A DNA stretch of 64,000 nt from Xanthomonas campestris pv. badrii (lineage in GTDB: Bacteria > Pseudomonadota > Gammaproteobacteria > Xanthomonadales > Xanthomonadaceae): the NCBI RefSeq assembly GCF_012848175.1, contig NZ_CP051651.1, positions 3,286,001 to 3,350,000 on the forward strand, read 5' to 3'. Both the position numbers and the translations under genes were made by a program. Every line of letters begins with the position of its first letter. Positions within the stretch are counted from its first letter, which is position 1. The notes beneath the pieces are model-generated. The model was not told where the DNA came from. It did not search any database and saw only the letters and a list, made by a program, of their open reading frames with translations. Shown piece after piece: positions 56,122-64,000 of this stretch.

Positions 56122-57938
56122 CGTCCGTCCCGTTGCCTGCGTTCGTATTCCAGCCTGAATTTGGTCCGCAGCAGGCTGCCCGGATCGTCCGGCACCCGCC
56201 GCAACCATGCATCCACCGCCTGGCGCTGTTCGCGTTGTTCCGGCGTTTCGTCCGCCACCGCCGCTTCCGCCTTGCCCTTGGCATCGGCGCCCTTGTCGCC
56301 GGCCTGCGCCATGGCCTGCTGCATCTTGCGGCGCTGCGCTTCGTCGGCCTGTTGCTGCGCCTTGGCATCGGCCGACTGCGGTGGTGCGTCCTGCGTGTTC
56401 GGCTCGCCCTTGCCATCGCTGGACTGCGGGGCCTGCGTCTTTCCATCCTTCGACTCAGGCGTGGCAGACGATGGATCCTTGCCCTCCTGCTTGCCTTGCG
56501 CGTCCTGCGGCGGCTGTCCGTTCTGGCCCGCGCCCTGAGTGCTGCGCTGGTTCTGGCCGGCCTTGTTCTGCCCGGATCGATTCTGATCCCTGGACTTGCC
56601 CTGCCCGTCCTTGCTGCCCTGCTGCTGGCGCTTGCGCGCCGCATCGACCGCAGCGCGATTGGCGATGGCATCGGCCTGGTTCGGATGGTGCTTGAGCGCG
56701 CGATCGTAGGCCGCAATCGCCTCGTCGTAGCGGCCTTGCCGCGCCAGTGCATTACCGAGGTTGTAAAGACCTTCGTCGGTCGGCACGTGTTCGAAGGCCT
56801 TTTGCGCGGCGGCGAAATCACCACGCCGGTAGGCCTGCACGCCAGCATCCAGGCGTTGCTGCTGTACCTGGTCGGCGCGTTGCCACAGCGTGCCATCGGC
56901 CGCCCGTGCAGGCTGGGCCAGCGGAAGGACGCACACCAGCGCCAGCACTGCCACCACCGCACGCCGACGGAATGCCAGCAATGCCAGCGCCATCACCGGC
57001 AACAGCAGCCAATAGCCTTCGTCCAGCCAGGTCTTGCCGCCGTTGGCGTCGACGCTCTCGTCGGCCAACGACTGTTGCGCGGGATCGAGTACGCCCAGCG
57101 CCTGCAGATCCGCGTCATCGGGCGTGATGCGCGCATAGCGCCCGCCCCCCTGACCTGCCAGATCGCGCAGGGCGGGTTCGTCCAGCCGTGCCTGCGCGAT
57201 CTCGCCACTTGCGGTGCGATAGGCAGCGCCGCGCGCACTGCCCACGCCCAGGGCCGACACGCGGAATCCCCGCGCACGCGCGGTGCGTGCCGCACTTTCT
57301 GCCGAGCCGTCCGCGCCGTCGCTCAGCAGCAGGATCTCGCCCTGCTTGAAGCCGGCCTGTTGCAGCAGGCGAGTCGCCGCATCGATGGCGCGGTCGGCGC
57401 GTTTGCCATCCACCGGCATCACCGATGGCGAGAGCGCGTCCAGAAACAGGGCCACATTGCTGGCGTCTTCGGTCAACGGGGCGACGGTAAAGCTTTCGCC
57501 GGCATACACCAGCAGCGCGACGTCGCCGCCGGCGCGCTTGCGCAGCAGCGTGGCCAGCTTCGCGCGCGCCTGCAGCAGGCGCGATGGCGGCAGATCGGTT
57601 GCATTGCTGCTGGAGGACAGATCCAGCACCACCACCAGGGGCATGTTCGAGTGGAAGGTCGGCCGCTCGGTCTGCCGCCAGCTGGGCCCGCTCATCGCCA
57701 CCACCGCAAGCGCGTAGGTCATAGCGGCCAGCACGAAGCCCAGCCAGCCGCGTCGGCCACCGGCGACCAGCAAACCCGGCAATAGATGCGCGTCCACGCT
57801 CTGCCGCCAGGCGTTGGCGCTGCGGCGCCGCAGTTGCCACAGCACAGCCGCCGGCACGATCGCCAGCAGCGCCCACAGCCACTCCGGACGCAGCAGATGC
57901 AACGCGGCGAGCGGCCCGGCCAGCGCAGTCATTGCCAT
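56118..57938 (-). CDS. batB: BatB/BatC fusion: von Willebrand A domain plus TPR and low-complexity tail
   Basis: 606 residues. Two membrane helices near the N-terminus, then a vWA domain with the metal-site start VVVLDLSSSSNATD (DxSxS). A further helix pair (WLLLPVMALALLAF, VVAVLALVCVLPLAQPA) follows, then TPRs (EGLYNLGNALARQGRYDEAIAAYDRAL) and a Gln/Lys/Ser-rich disordered tail. In many bacteria BatB and BatC are separate; here they are one chain. It overlaps batA and batD. Confidence 0.85.
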   Translation of the reverse strand: MAMTALAGPLAALHLLRPEWLWALLAIVPAAVLWQLRRRSANAWRQSVDAHLLPGLLVAGGRRGWLGFVLAAMTYALAVVAMSGPSWRQTERPTFHSNMPLVVVLDLSSSSNATDLPPSRLLQARAKLATLLRKRAGGDVALLVYAGESFTVAPLTEDASNVALFLDALSPSVMPVDGKRADRAIDAATRLLQQAGFKQGEILLLSDGADGSAESAARTARARGFRVSALGVGSARGAAYRTASGEIAQARLDEPALRDLAGQGGGRYARITPDDADLQALGVLDPAQQSLADESVDANGGKTWLDEGYWLLLPVMALALLAFRRRAVVAVLALVCVLPLAQPARAADGTLWQRADQVQQQRLDAGVQAYRRGDFAAAQKAFEHVPTDEGLYNLGNALARQGRYDEAIAAYDRALKHHPNQADAIANRAAVDAARKRQQQGSKDGQGKSRDQNRSGQNKAGQNQRSTQGAGQNGQPPQDAQGKQEGKDPSSATPESKDGKTQAPQSSDGKGEPNTQDAPPQSADAKAQQQADEAQRRKMQQAMAQAGDKGADAKGKAEAAVADETPEQREQRQAVDAWLRRVPDDPGSLLRTKFRLEYERRQRDGR

Positions 57939-58936
57939 CTCCGCGGCAACACGAATGCCAGCAACGCGACCATCAAGGCCGCACCCAGTGGCCAGTAGTA
58001 GCGCTCCACGCGTGGCTGCACCGACGGGCCCAGCGCCTTCACCGGCTCCAGGCGATCGAGCTCGGCGTAGATGCCGGCCAGCTCTGCGGTATCGCGTGCG
58101 CGGAAGAAGCGCCCGCCGGTCTGCTGGGCGATCTTGCGCAGCCCCTCCTCATCGATATCGTCGTTGCCGCCGGCCGGAATCGGCACGCCGAACAACGAAT
58201 AGCCGCCGCTGCCGCCGAAGGCAATCGTGTGCACGCGCACCCCTTCGGCCTTGGCGAGTTCGGCCGCCTTCAGGGGATTCACTACGCCGGCGGTGTTGAC
58301 GCCATCGGTGAGCAACACCACCACGCGCTGGCCCTGCTCCTGCTCGCGCAGCCGTTTGACCGACAGTGCAATGGCATCGCCGATGGCGGTCTCGCGCCCG
58401 GCCAGCCCCACCACGCTGTCGGCCAGTTGATCGCGCACGGATGTCAGGTCCGCAGTCAACGGGGTGAGCGCATAGGCGCGCTGTCCGAACACCAGCAGGC
58501 CGACACGATCGCCATCGCGGCGATCGAGAAAATCCGACAACACCGCCCTGGCCGCGGTCAGGCGGTCCACCACGTTGCCGCCCAGCACCATGTCCGGTTC
58601 GCTCATGCTGCCGGACAGGTCCACCGCCAGCATCATCTGCCGCGCCTCACGCGGCGGCTGGATGACCTCACCCAATTGCTGCGGGCGCGCCAACGCGGCG
58701 CACAGCAGGAACCAGCCCAGCCAGGCCAACCAGCGCGGCATCCGCAGCGCGGGCACACGCTGCGCCTGCGCGACCGCGTGCACTTGATCGGCATACGGCA
58801 CGCGCAATGCCGCCGCATCGGCGGCGCGGCGCGGCCAGAACCACATCAGCAGCGGCAGCGGCATCAGCCACCACGCCCACGGCCAGGCGCAATGCGCCAG
58901 CGCGTCCTGCCATTGCGACCACTGCAGCCAGTTCAT
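57929..58936 (-). CDS. batA: BatA: von Willebrand A domain membrane protein
   Basis: 335 residues. N-terminal helices (WWLMPLPLLMWFW, WLAWLGWFLLCAALA), a vWA domain with intact MIDAS start AVDLSGSMSEPD and TDGVNTAG, and a final membrane helix (YYWPLGAALMVALLAFVLP). It binds a divalent metal and probably a partner protein. It overlaps batB by ten bases and the DUF4381 gene by four. Confidence 0.87.
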   Translation of the reverse strand: MNWLQWSQWQDALAHCAWPWAWWLMPLPLLMWFWPRRAADAAALRVPYADQVHAVAQAQRVPALRMPRWLAWLGWFLLCAALARPQQLGEVIQPPREARQMMLAVDLSGSMSEPDMVLGGNVVDRLTAARAVLSDFLDRRDGDRVGLLVFGQRAYALTPLTADLTSVRDQLADSVVGLAGRETAIGDAIALSVKRLREQEQGQRVVVLLTDGVNTAGVVNPLKAAELAKAEGVRVHTIAFGGSGGYSLFGVPIPAGGNDDIDEEGLRKIAQQTGGRFFRARDTAELAGIYAELDRLEPVKALGPSVQPRVERYYWPLGAALMVALLAFVLPRRWQ

Positions 58937-59400
58937 CGTCGCCCCCGCATCAGCGCCAGGAAGCGTTGCCGCGCCAGCGCCTGGACGGCCTCGATGTCGG
59001 CCACCGCCGGCGTGCGCTGGAATCCCCCCTCGAGCACCGCGCGCCCTGGCCCCTGCGAGAACGCCTGCGTCTTGCTCTTGCGGCCGTCCAGGAACTGCAG
59101 CCATGCCTCGCCCTGCAGGCGGTCGGCGTTCGCATCCACCGTGCGTGCCGCACGTCGCAGCAACGCCGACAGCGTCGCCAGGCGCTGCGCCGGCGTCGCC
59201 GCGCGTTGCAGCTCGGTATCGAACGCCGCCAACCAGCGGCGTTGCTGGCGGCGACGGCGCCACCACCAGCACCAAGCACCGGCCACCACCAGCGCGACAA
59301 CCGCGATGACCAGCCACCAGCCCGGCGCCAGCGGCCACCAGCCCGGCGACGGCGGCAGGTGCACGTCGCGCAGCGGGAGCGATTGCGGTGCCATCGTCAT
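58933..59400 (-). CDS. DUF4381-family membrane protein
   Basis: 155 residues. A single strong membrane helix (WWLVIAVVALVVAGAWCWWWRRRR) is followed by a cytoplasmic helical part. The family sits between DUF58 and BatA in MoxR operons, as here. Overlaps both neighbours by four bases (ATGA). Function unknown. Confidence 0.82.
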   Translation of the reverse strand: MTMAPQSLPLRDVHLPPSPGWWPLAPGWWLVIAVVALVVAGAWCWWWRRRRQQRRWLAAFDTELQRAATPAQRLATLSALLRRAARTVDANADRLQGEAWLQFLDGRKSKTQAFSQGPGRAVLEGGFQRTPAVADIEAVQALARQRFLALMRGRR

Positions 59401-60335
59401 GCGCCCCGCGCGGATGCGCCGCCACCGAGCCAGGCATCGCTGGCATCGTCGGTGGACAGGCGATGCAGGCGCACGCCGCGTGCCTGCAGCATCGCGGCCA
59501 GGTGTTCCAGTGGCGCCACGAACTCGGCCTGCCAGCGCGCGCGTGCGGACTGGCTGGCCAGGTCCACCGCAATGCGTTCGCCGCGCACATCGAAACTCAG
59601 CGCGCGCGCCGGTGGCGACAGCTCCAGCGGATCGACCAGCACGATCACCACCACCTCGTGATGCAGCGCCAGGCCGGACCACCGGGTCGCGGAAATCGCG
59701 CTGGCACTGCGCGCATCGGCCAGTACGGTCAGCCGCGCACCGGGCCGCAGCAGGCGCGCGGCATGGTCCAGCGCGACCTCCAGCCCGGCATCGCCGGACG
59801 GTGGCTGGGCGTACCAGCGCGCCAGGGCATCCAGCACCGGCAATACGCCACGCTGCCCCGACCGCGGCGCAATCGGCGCTTCGTTGGAAGTACCGCGCAA
59901 GGCGGCGATGCGGTCGCCCTGTCGCTGTGCCAGCCACGCCGCCACCGCTCCGGCGCGCGCTGCCTGTACCGACTTGTAGCGCACCCGCGTCCCGAAGAAG
60001 AGCGCTGGCGAGGTGTCGGCCACGATCAGGCTCAGGCGCTCGCGCTCGGCCTGGAACAACTTGGTATGCGCGCGCCCGGTGCGGGCGGTGACGCGCCAGT
60101 CGATATGCCGTGCGTCATCGCCGGCCACATAGTCGCGCGACTCGGCGTACTCCATCCCGCGTCCACGTGTCGCGGCCGGCACCGGGCCCACCAGGCCATG
60201 CCGGCCGCGTCCGGGTTGCCCGCGATGCAGCGCGGTGCCCCGCAATGCGATCAGCTCCGCAAGACTCGGGCGCAGGCCGTCGCCGGCGACGGACGAGGCG
60301 GAATGTGCGGGGGGCGGAGACGGCATCGAAGACAT
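59397..60335 (-). CDS. DUF58-family protein
   Basis: About 312 residues. The DUF58 core RGRGMEYAESRDYVAGDDARHIDWRVTA is unmistakable (in parts: YVAGDDARHIDW), and a vWA-like region follows (LIVADTSPALFFG). Several in-frame ATGs exist (60326, 60335, 60359); 60335 is a compromise. It is a usual partner of MoxR ATPases. The long open frame upstream of these starts is a shadow of moxR. Confidence 0.83.
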   Translation of the reverse strand: MSSMPSPPPAHSASSVAGDGLRPSLAELIALRGTALHRGQPGRGRHGLVGPVPAATRGRGMEYAESRDYVAGDDARHIDWRVTARTGRAHTKLFQAERERLSLIVADTSPALFFGTRVRYKSVQAARAGAVAAWLAQRQGDRIAALRGTSNEAPIAPRSGQRGVLPVLDALARWYAQPPSGDAGLEVALDHAARLLRPGARLTVLADARSASAISATRWSGLALHHEVVVIVLVDPLELSPPARALSFDVRGERIAVDLASQSARARWQAEFVAPLEHLAAMLQARGVRLHRLSTDDASDAWLGGGASARGA

Positions 60336-60381
60336 CGGAGTCGGGCGGGAGGACGGCATACCTCGGCAACGCGCTACCCGA

Positions 60382-61401
60382 TCAGGGCAGCGGGATCTTG
60401 TCCAGCAGGGCGGCCACCAGACGCTCGCCATCCCAGCCTTCGGCAGTGGCCTCGTAGCTGGGCAACACGCGATGGCGCAGCACATCCGGAGCGATGGCGC
60501 GGATATCGTCCGGGGTGACGTAGTCGCGCCCGGCCAGCCATGCACGCGCACGCGCGCAGCGCTCCAGCGCGATCGAGCCACGCGGACTGGCGCCCCAGGC
60601 GATCCGCCGCCCCAATGCAGGGTCGTAGCGCTGTGCATCGCGCGAGGCGAGCACGATCTCGATCAAATACCGTTCCAGTTGCGGCGCCAGATGCACGTCC
60701 AGCACCACCCGCCGCGCCGCGAACACGTCTTCCAGCGGAATCCTGTCGGGAACGGCCTCGTGTCTTTCCAGCGTATCGCGCGCCGCCTCGCGGGCCAGGC
60801 GCAGGATCTGCGCCTCGGCGTCGGCCTGCGGGTAGCCGATGCGCACATGCATCAGGAAGCGGTCCAGTTGCGCTTCGGGCAGCGGAAAGGTGCCTTCCTG
60901 CTCGATCGGGTTCTGCGTTGCCATCACCAGGAACAGCTGCGGCAGCGCATAGGTGTGCCGGCCCACGGTGACCTGCCGTTCGCCCATCGCCTCGAGCAGG
61001 GCCGACTGCACCTTGGCCGGCGCACGGTTGATCTCGTCGGCCAGCAGGATGGGATGGAAGATCGGCCCCGGCATGAATTCGAACCGGCTGTCCTGCGGGC
61101 GCCAGATCTCGGTGCCGGTCAGATCGGCCGGCAGCAGATCCGGGGTGAACTGCACCCGCGCAAAATCCGCTTCCAGCCGCGAGGCCAGCGCGCGGATCGC
61201 CGTGGTCTTGGCCAGCCCGGGCGCGCCCTCGACCAACAGATGGCCATCAGCCAGCAGGGCGATCAGCAACCGCTCGACCAGCGCCGACTGGCCGACGATA
61301 CGCTGCGCCAGCGACTCGCGCAGGGAGGTGAATTGACGATGCAGCCGGTCCTCGGCGGGCGCGGCAGCGGCTTCTGGGGGGAGGAGCGGCGGTGCGTTCA
61401 T
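60382..61401 (-). CDS. MoxR-family AAA+ ATPase
   Basis: 339 residues. Walker A (EGAPGLAKTTAIRAL), Walker B (PILLADEINRAPAKVQ), sensor 1 (MATQNPIEQEGTFPLPEAQLDRF) and the C-terminal lid are present. MoxR ATPases are chaperones that load metal or assemble vWA-domain partners, which is the role suggested by the operon. First gene of the operon MoxR-DUF58-DUF4381-BatA-BatB/C-BatD. Confidence 0.93.
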   Translation of the reverse strand: MNAPPLLPPEAAAAPAEDRLHRQFTSLRESLAQRIVGQSALVERLLIALLADGHLLVEGAPGLAKTTAIRALASRLEADFARVQFTPDLLPADLTGTEIWRPQDSRFEFMPGPIFHPILLADEINRAPAKVQSALLEAMGERQVTVGRHTYALPQLFLVMATQNPIEQEGTFPLPEAQLDRFLMHVRIGYPQADAEAQILRLAREAARDTLERHEAVPDRIPLEDVFAARRVVLDVHLAPQLERYLIEIVLASRDAQRYDPALGRRIAWGASPRGSIALERCARARAWLAGRDYVTPDDIRAIAPDVLRHRVLPSYEATAEGWDGERLVAALLDKIPLP

Positions 61402-61640
61402 AGGCCCAGTGTGACCGATCCGGGCGCAATTGGTTCACTTGGCGATGGCGGGAGGTTCAGTGAGTGACCGGGTTCATACTCCACTCCGCCAGCCGCGTAG
61501 CAACAACGATTTGGTTCGATGGACAGCGCAGGCAGCCTGAGCGGCAGACATCTTCGAAGAAGGCGGGGCGAGCATGTCATCTGACACACACGAGGTTTGA
61601 ATGCGCCCCGAGAAGCGCGTCGCCTCCATGCTTCCTGAAA

Positions 61641-61671
61641 AGAAGAAGGCCGCTTTCGCGGCCTCTTCTTC
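61641..61671 (-). terminator. Terminator of pilQ
   Basis: A 7-bp GC stem (AGGCCGC / GCGGCCT) with TTTC loop, flanked by A/G-rich and T/C-rich arms; the minus strand ends in CTTCTTTTC. It lies 12 bases after the pilQ stop. Confidence 0.65.
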
Positions 61672-61682
61672 ACGCGTCGCGC

Positions 61683-63629
61683 TTACCGCGCTGCGCTCGC
61701 CACCCGCAACACTTTCGGGGTAACGAAGACCAGCAACTCGGCCTTCTCCTTGCTGCGCCCGCGCTTCTTGAACAGATTCCCCAAGAACGGGATATCGCCC
61801 AGGAACGGCACCTTCGACACGCTCTCGCGGTCGGTGAATTCGTAAACGCCGCCGATCACAACCGTTTCGCCATCGGCCACAAGCACAGCCGTATTGACCT
61901 CACGACGGTTGATTTCCGGCACGGTGCCGTATTGCGGCAGATCGATAAATCGCGCGACCTCATCTTTTTTAACGTTCATGTTGAGAAAGACGCGATTGTC
62001 GTTCGTAATCGTCGGCGTGACCTTCAGTTCGAGCAGAACTTCCTTGAACTGCACGTTAGCCTGCGAGCCACCGCCTGCAGCGCCTGCACCGCTGATCGTC
62101 ACATAGCCGATTTCGCGGCCCTGCTTGATCACACCCTCACGTTGGTTGGCGGTCACGATGCGAGGGTTGGAAACGACTTCGCCGCGACCTTCTTCCTGCA
62201 TCGCCGACAGCTCGATATCCAGGTTGAAGTGGGAACCCAACAGAGTGTAGGCAAGACCTGCTGCGCCACTGTTCGTGAAGCCGCCCGCTCCAAGATCGAC
62301 GTTCAGGCCCGACGGAAACAGATGCGCTGGCAACGTGGTTTGTGTACCGCCATTGGCGACCTCCAGACCAGCTTGCGCAGAGGTATTGAGGTAGTTGACA
62401 TTGCTTTCCAGCGAACCGCTCAAGATACCCCGACCCGTTGCACCAGTGACGCCAAAACGCGCACCAAGGTCGCGGGCGAACGTATCGGTGGCAATCACGA
62501 TACGGCTTTCGATCAACACCTGATCCACCGGACGGTCGATATGCGAGATCAGCTCGCGCATCTGCGCGACCTTCTTCGGGATATCGCTGATCATCAGGGT
62601 GTTGGTGCGCTCGTCGGCCACCAGACGGCCACGCGGCGACAGGAAACCGTTGTCCTGCTGCCCGGCACCGCCCTGACCGCCACCACCTTGCCCGCCGCCG
62701 CCACCGCCGATTCCCTTGGCCTCGGTCAGCGCTTTGAAGATCACCGCCGCGTTGTGGTAGTTGATCTGCACGTAATCGGTGATCAGGTCCTCGCGATTCT
62801 CGATCGCGATGCGTGCGTCTTCCTTGTCCTGCTCGAACTTGGCCAGCTCCGGCTGCGGAGCGACCCACACCACGCCGCCGTCGCGACGCTTGTCCAGGCC
62901 CTTGGCGCGCAGCACGATGTCCAGCGCCTGGTCCCACGGCACGTTCATCAGGCGCAGGGTCACATTGCCCTGCACGGTGTCGGAGGCAACGATGTTGAGG
63001 TTGGATTCTTCGGCGATCAGCTGCAGCACGGTGCGTACCGGCACGTCCTGGAAGTTGAACGTCACCGGGCGGCCGCTGTAGCCACGCGCCGCGATCTGCG
63101 CGGCAGCCTGGGTCACCGCCGCCGGGCTCACACCGCCCACGGCCGGCTGGCCCTTGCGCGGGGTGATCTCGACCACGTATTCGTTACCGGTCTGGTAGGC
63201 CAGCGAATCGAACGCACCCTTGGTCGACAGCACCAGCTGCGAGCCGGAGCCGGACGGCTTGACCTCCACGCGCTGCACCGGCGTGGCGAAGTCGGTGACG
63301 TTGAGCGGGCGCTGCAACTCCGGCGGCAACTTGGCGTTGCTGATGTCCACCAGCACGTTGTCGCCCTGGGTCCGCAGGTCCGGGCTGGCGCCCTGGCCGT
63401 CGAACTTCAGGATCAACCGGCCTGCGCCGTCGTCGCCGCGTTTGAAATCGATCTTGGACACCGCCAGGCTCGCCGGAGCGGTCTTGGCCGGATCCTGCGC
63501 AGGCGAAGTCAGCGCGGCAGCCGCGAACGCGCTGCCACTGGCCAGCGCCAGCGCGAACCCCAACGCGCAGGCCTGGAGCATCGCGTGGCGTCGAACCGGA
63601 CGCAGCCGCTGGGCATTGGAAAACGTCAT
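61683..63629 (-). CDS. pilQ: Type IV pilus secretin PilQ
   Basis: 648 residues. Signal peptide (ALALASGSAFAAA), one AMIN domain (about 45-150; binds peptidoglycan), a short STN domain (FNFQDVPVRTVLQLIAEESNLN), a secretin N-domain with a Gly/Gln-rich loop (GIGGGGGGQGGGGQGG), and the secretin pore (VVSNPRIVTANQREG, GETVVIGGVYEF, VPFLGDIPFLGNLFK). It forms the outer-membrane channel for the pilus. The frame is open past the ATG at 63629 into pilP, but MTFSNAQR is the start. Confidence 0.95.
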   Translation of the reverse strand: MTFSNAQRLRPVRRHAMLQACALGFALALASGSAFAAAALTSPAQDPAKTAPASLAVSKIDFKRGDDGAGRLILKFDGQGASPDLRTQGDNVLVDISNAKLPPELQRPLNVTDFATPVQRVEVKPSGSGSQLVLSTKGAFDSLAYQTGNEYVVEITPRKGQPAVGGVSPAAVTQAAAQIAARGYSGRPVTFNFQDVPVRTVLQLIAEESNLNIVASDTVQGNVTLRLMNVPWDQALDIVLRAKGLDKRRDGGVVWVAPQPELAKFEQDKEDARIAIENREDLITDYVQINYHNAAVIFKALTEAKGIGGGGGGQGGGGQGGAGQQDNGFLSPRGRLVADERTNTLMISDIPKKVAQMRELISHIDRPVDQVLIESRIVIATDTFARDLGARFGVTGATGRGILSGSLESNVNYLNTSAQAGLEVANGGTQTTLPAHLFPSGLNVDLGAGGFTNSGAAGLAYTLLGSHFNLDIELSAMQEEGRGEVVSNPRIVTANQREGVIKQGREIGYVTISGAGAAGGGSQANVQFKEVLLELKVTPTITNDNRVFLNMNVKKDEVARFIDLPQYGTVPEINRREVNTAVLVADGETVVIGGVYEFTDRESVSKVPFLGDIPFLGNLFKKRGRSKEKAELLVFVTPKVLRVASAAR

Positions 63630-63648
63630 CGTGCTATCCCCTATCACT

Positions 63649-64000
63649 TTATTGATCATCCAATGCGAGTGCGGCCGGCCGTTCAAGCCATCCACCCGCA
63701 CCGTCCGGCACAAGTTCAATCAGTTCGATGCGGTCTTCGTAGACCCCGGTCACCCGGCCATCGCTCTGTCCCAGATACACACCCGGTCGCACCCGGTAGG
63801 TCACCTTGTCGGGCGCCATGACCAGTGCGATCAGACCCGACCCACCCCCGATGGTCCCCACCATGTCGAGAGCGTCGAGCGGGAAGGCCTCCAACGGCTC
63901 CTTGCGCCGGTTCGGATCCGGTCGGGTGCCATTGCCGCCTTCTGCGCTGACCCAGGCATCGCTGAACGGGTCGCGCATCGTCTGCGCTGCGTATTCGAAC
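63649..64000 (-). CDS. pilP: Type IV pilus protein PilP (3' part; continues past the right edge)
   Basis: About 117 residues of the C-terminal half. The motifs MRDPFSDAW, EAFPLDALDMVGTIG and LIALVMAPDKVTYRVRPGVYLGQSDGRV belong to PilP, the inner-membrane lipoprotein that docks on PilQ. The lipobox and N-terminal part lie outside the window. It directly precedes pilQ with 19 bases between, as in other pilMNOPQ operons. Confidence 0.93.
   Translation of the reverse strand, partial: FEYAAQTMRDPFSDAWVSAEGGNGTRPDPNRRKEPLEAFPLDALDMVGTIGGGSGLIALVMAPDKVTYRVRPGVYLGQSDGRVTGVYEDRIELIELVPDGAGGWLERPAALALDDQ

Overview
The window is chromosomal DNA of a high-GC gammaproteobacterium that is almost certainly a Xanthomonas. 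The grounds are gene content and order (cysB/cysG/cysK, fda-pyk-pgk-gap-tkt, pilQ-pilP), the abundance of TonB-dependent receptors, 7-bp GGATTCG/GGAATCG intergenic repeats, and a complete IS4-family element. I cannot name the species from sequence alone. I see no tRNA, rRNA, CRISPR array, prophage or replication origin.

Layout. 1-4.5 kb: tail of a sensor kinase, a repeat-bearing intergenic region, then sulfur assimilation (cysB divergent from cysG-cysK). 4.8-6.1 kb: a membrane methyltransferase-like protein and a macrodomain protein. 6.2-18.8 kb, mostly minus strand: central carbon genes fda, pyk, gph-like, pgk and gap, interrupted by a DUF2339/DUF3999 membrane pair and three small exported proteins. 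19.3-25.4 kb, plus strand: an exported NTF2-like protein, two OmpW-type porins (the first behind a perfect FNR/ANR-type box), an S1/P1 nuclease, an ETHE1-like metallo-hydrolase and modABC. 25.4-27.6 kb: a BlaI repressor, an M56 peptidase with a TonB-like tail and a lipoprotein, with two BlaI-type palindromes upstream. 27.9-34.3 kb: a run of seven tightly packed genes joining a two-component system to a putative small-molecule pathway (thermostable-haemolysin family acyltransferase-like protein, AMP-ligase, haem-oxygenase-like putative di-iron enzyme, SDR, TPR protein). 34.5-45.4 kb: a long acetyl-CoA hydrolase/transferase, a PI-PLC-like enzyme followed by a TonB-dependent receptor, an L,D-transpeptidase/M23 peptidase pair, an exported orphan, and a divergent SDR/LysR pair. 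45.5-51.7 kb: a siderophore-type receptor, a decayed alpha/beta-hydrolase, the IS4 element (inserted into the loop of a terminator hairpin) and tkt. 52-54.3 kb: a dicarboxylate/glutamate symporter and a mosaic of inverted repeats. 54.4-61.4 kb: the MoxR-DUF58-DUF4381-BatA-BatB/C-BatD operon. 61.7-64 kb: type IV pilus secretin pilQ and the 3' part of pilP.

How it fits together. The glycolytic genes read tkt > gap > pgk > pyk > fda on one strand, which looks like one ancestral cluster spread apart by accessory blocks. The strongest candidate for an undescribed system is the seven-gene operon at 27.9-34.3 kb. It has the shape of an acyl-activating and oxidising pathway with its own sensor/regulator, and divergent from it lies a CoA-transferase-family gene.

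Start codons were chosen from ribosome-binding sites, overlaps with upstream genes and family start positions. Where this shortened the longest reading frame, the entry says so.
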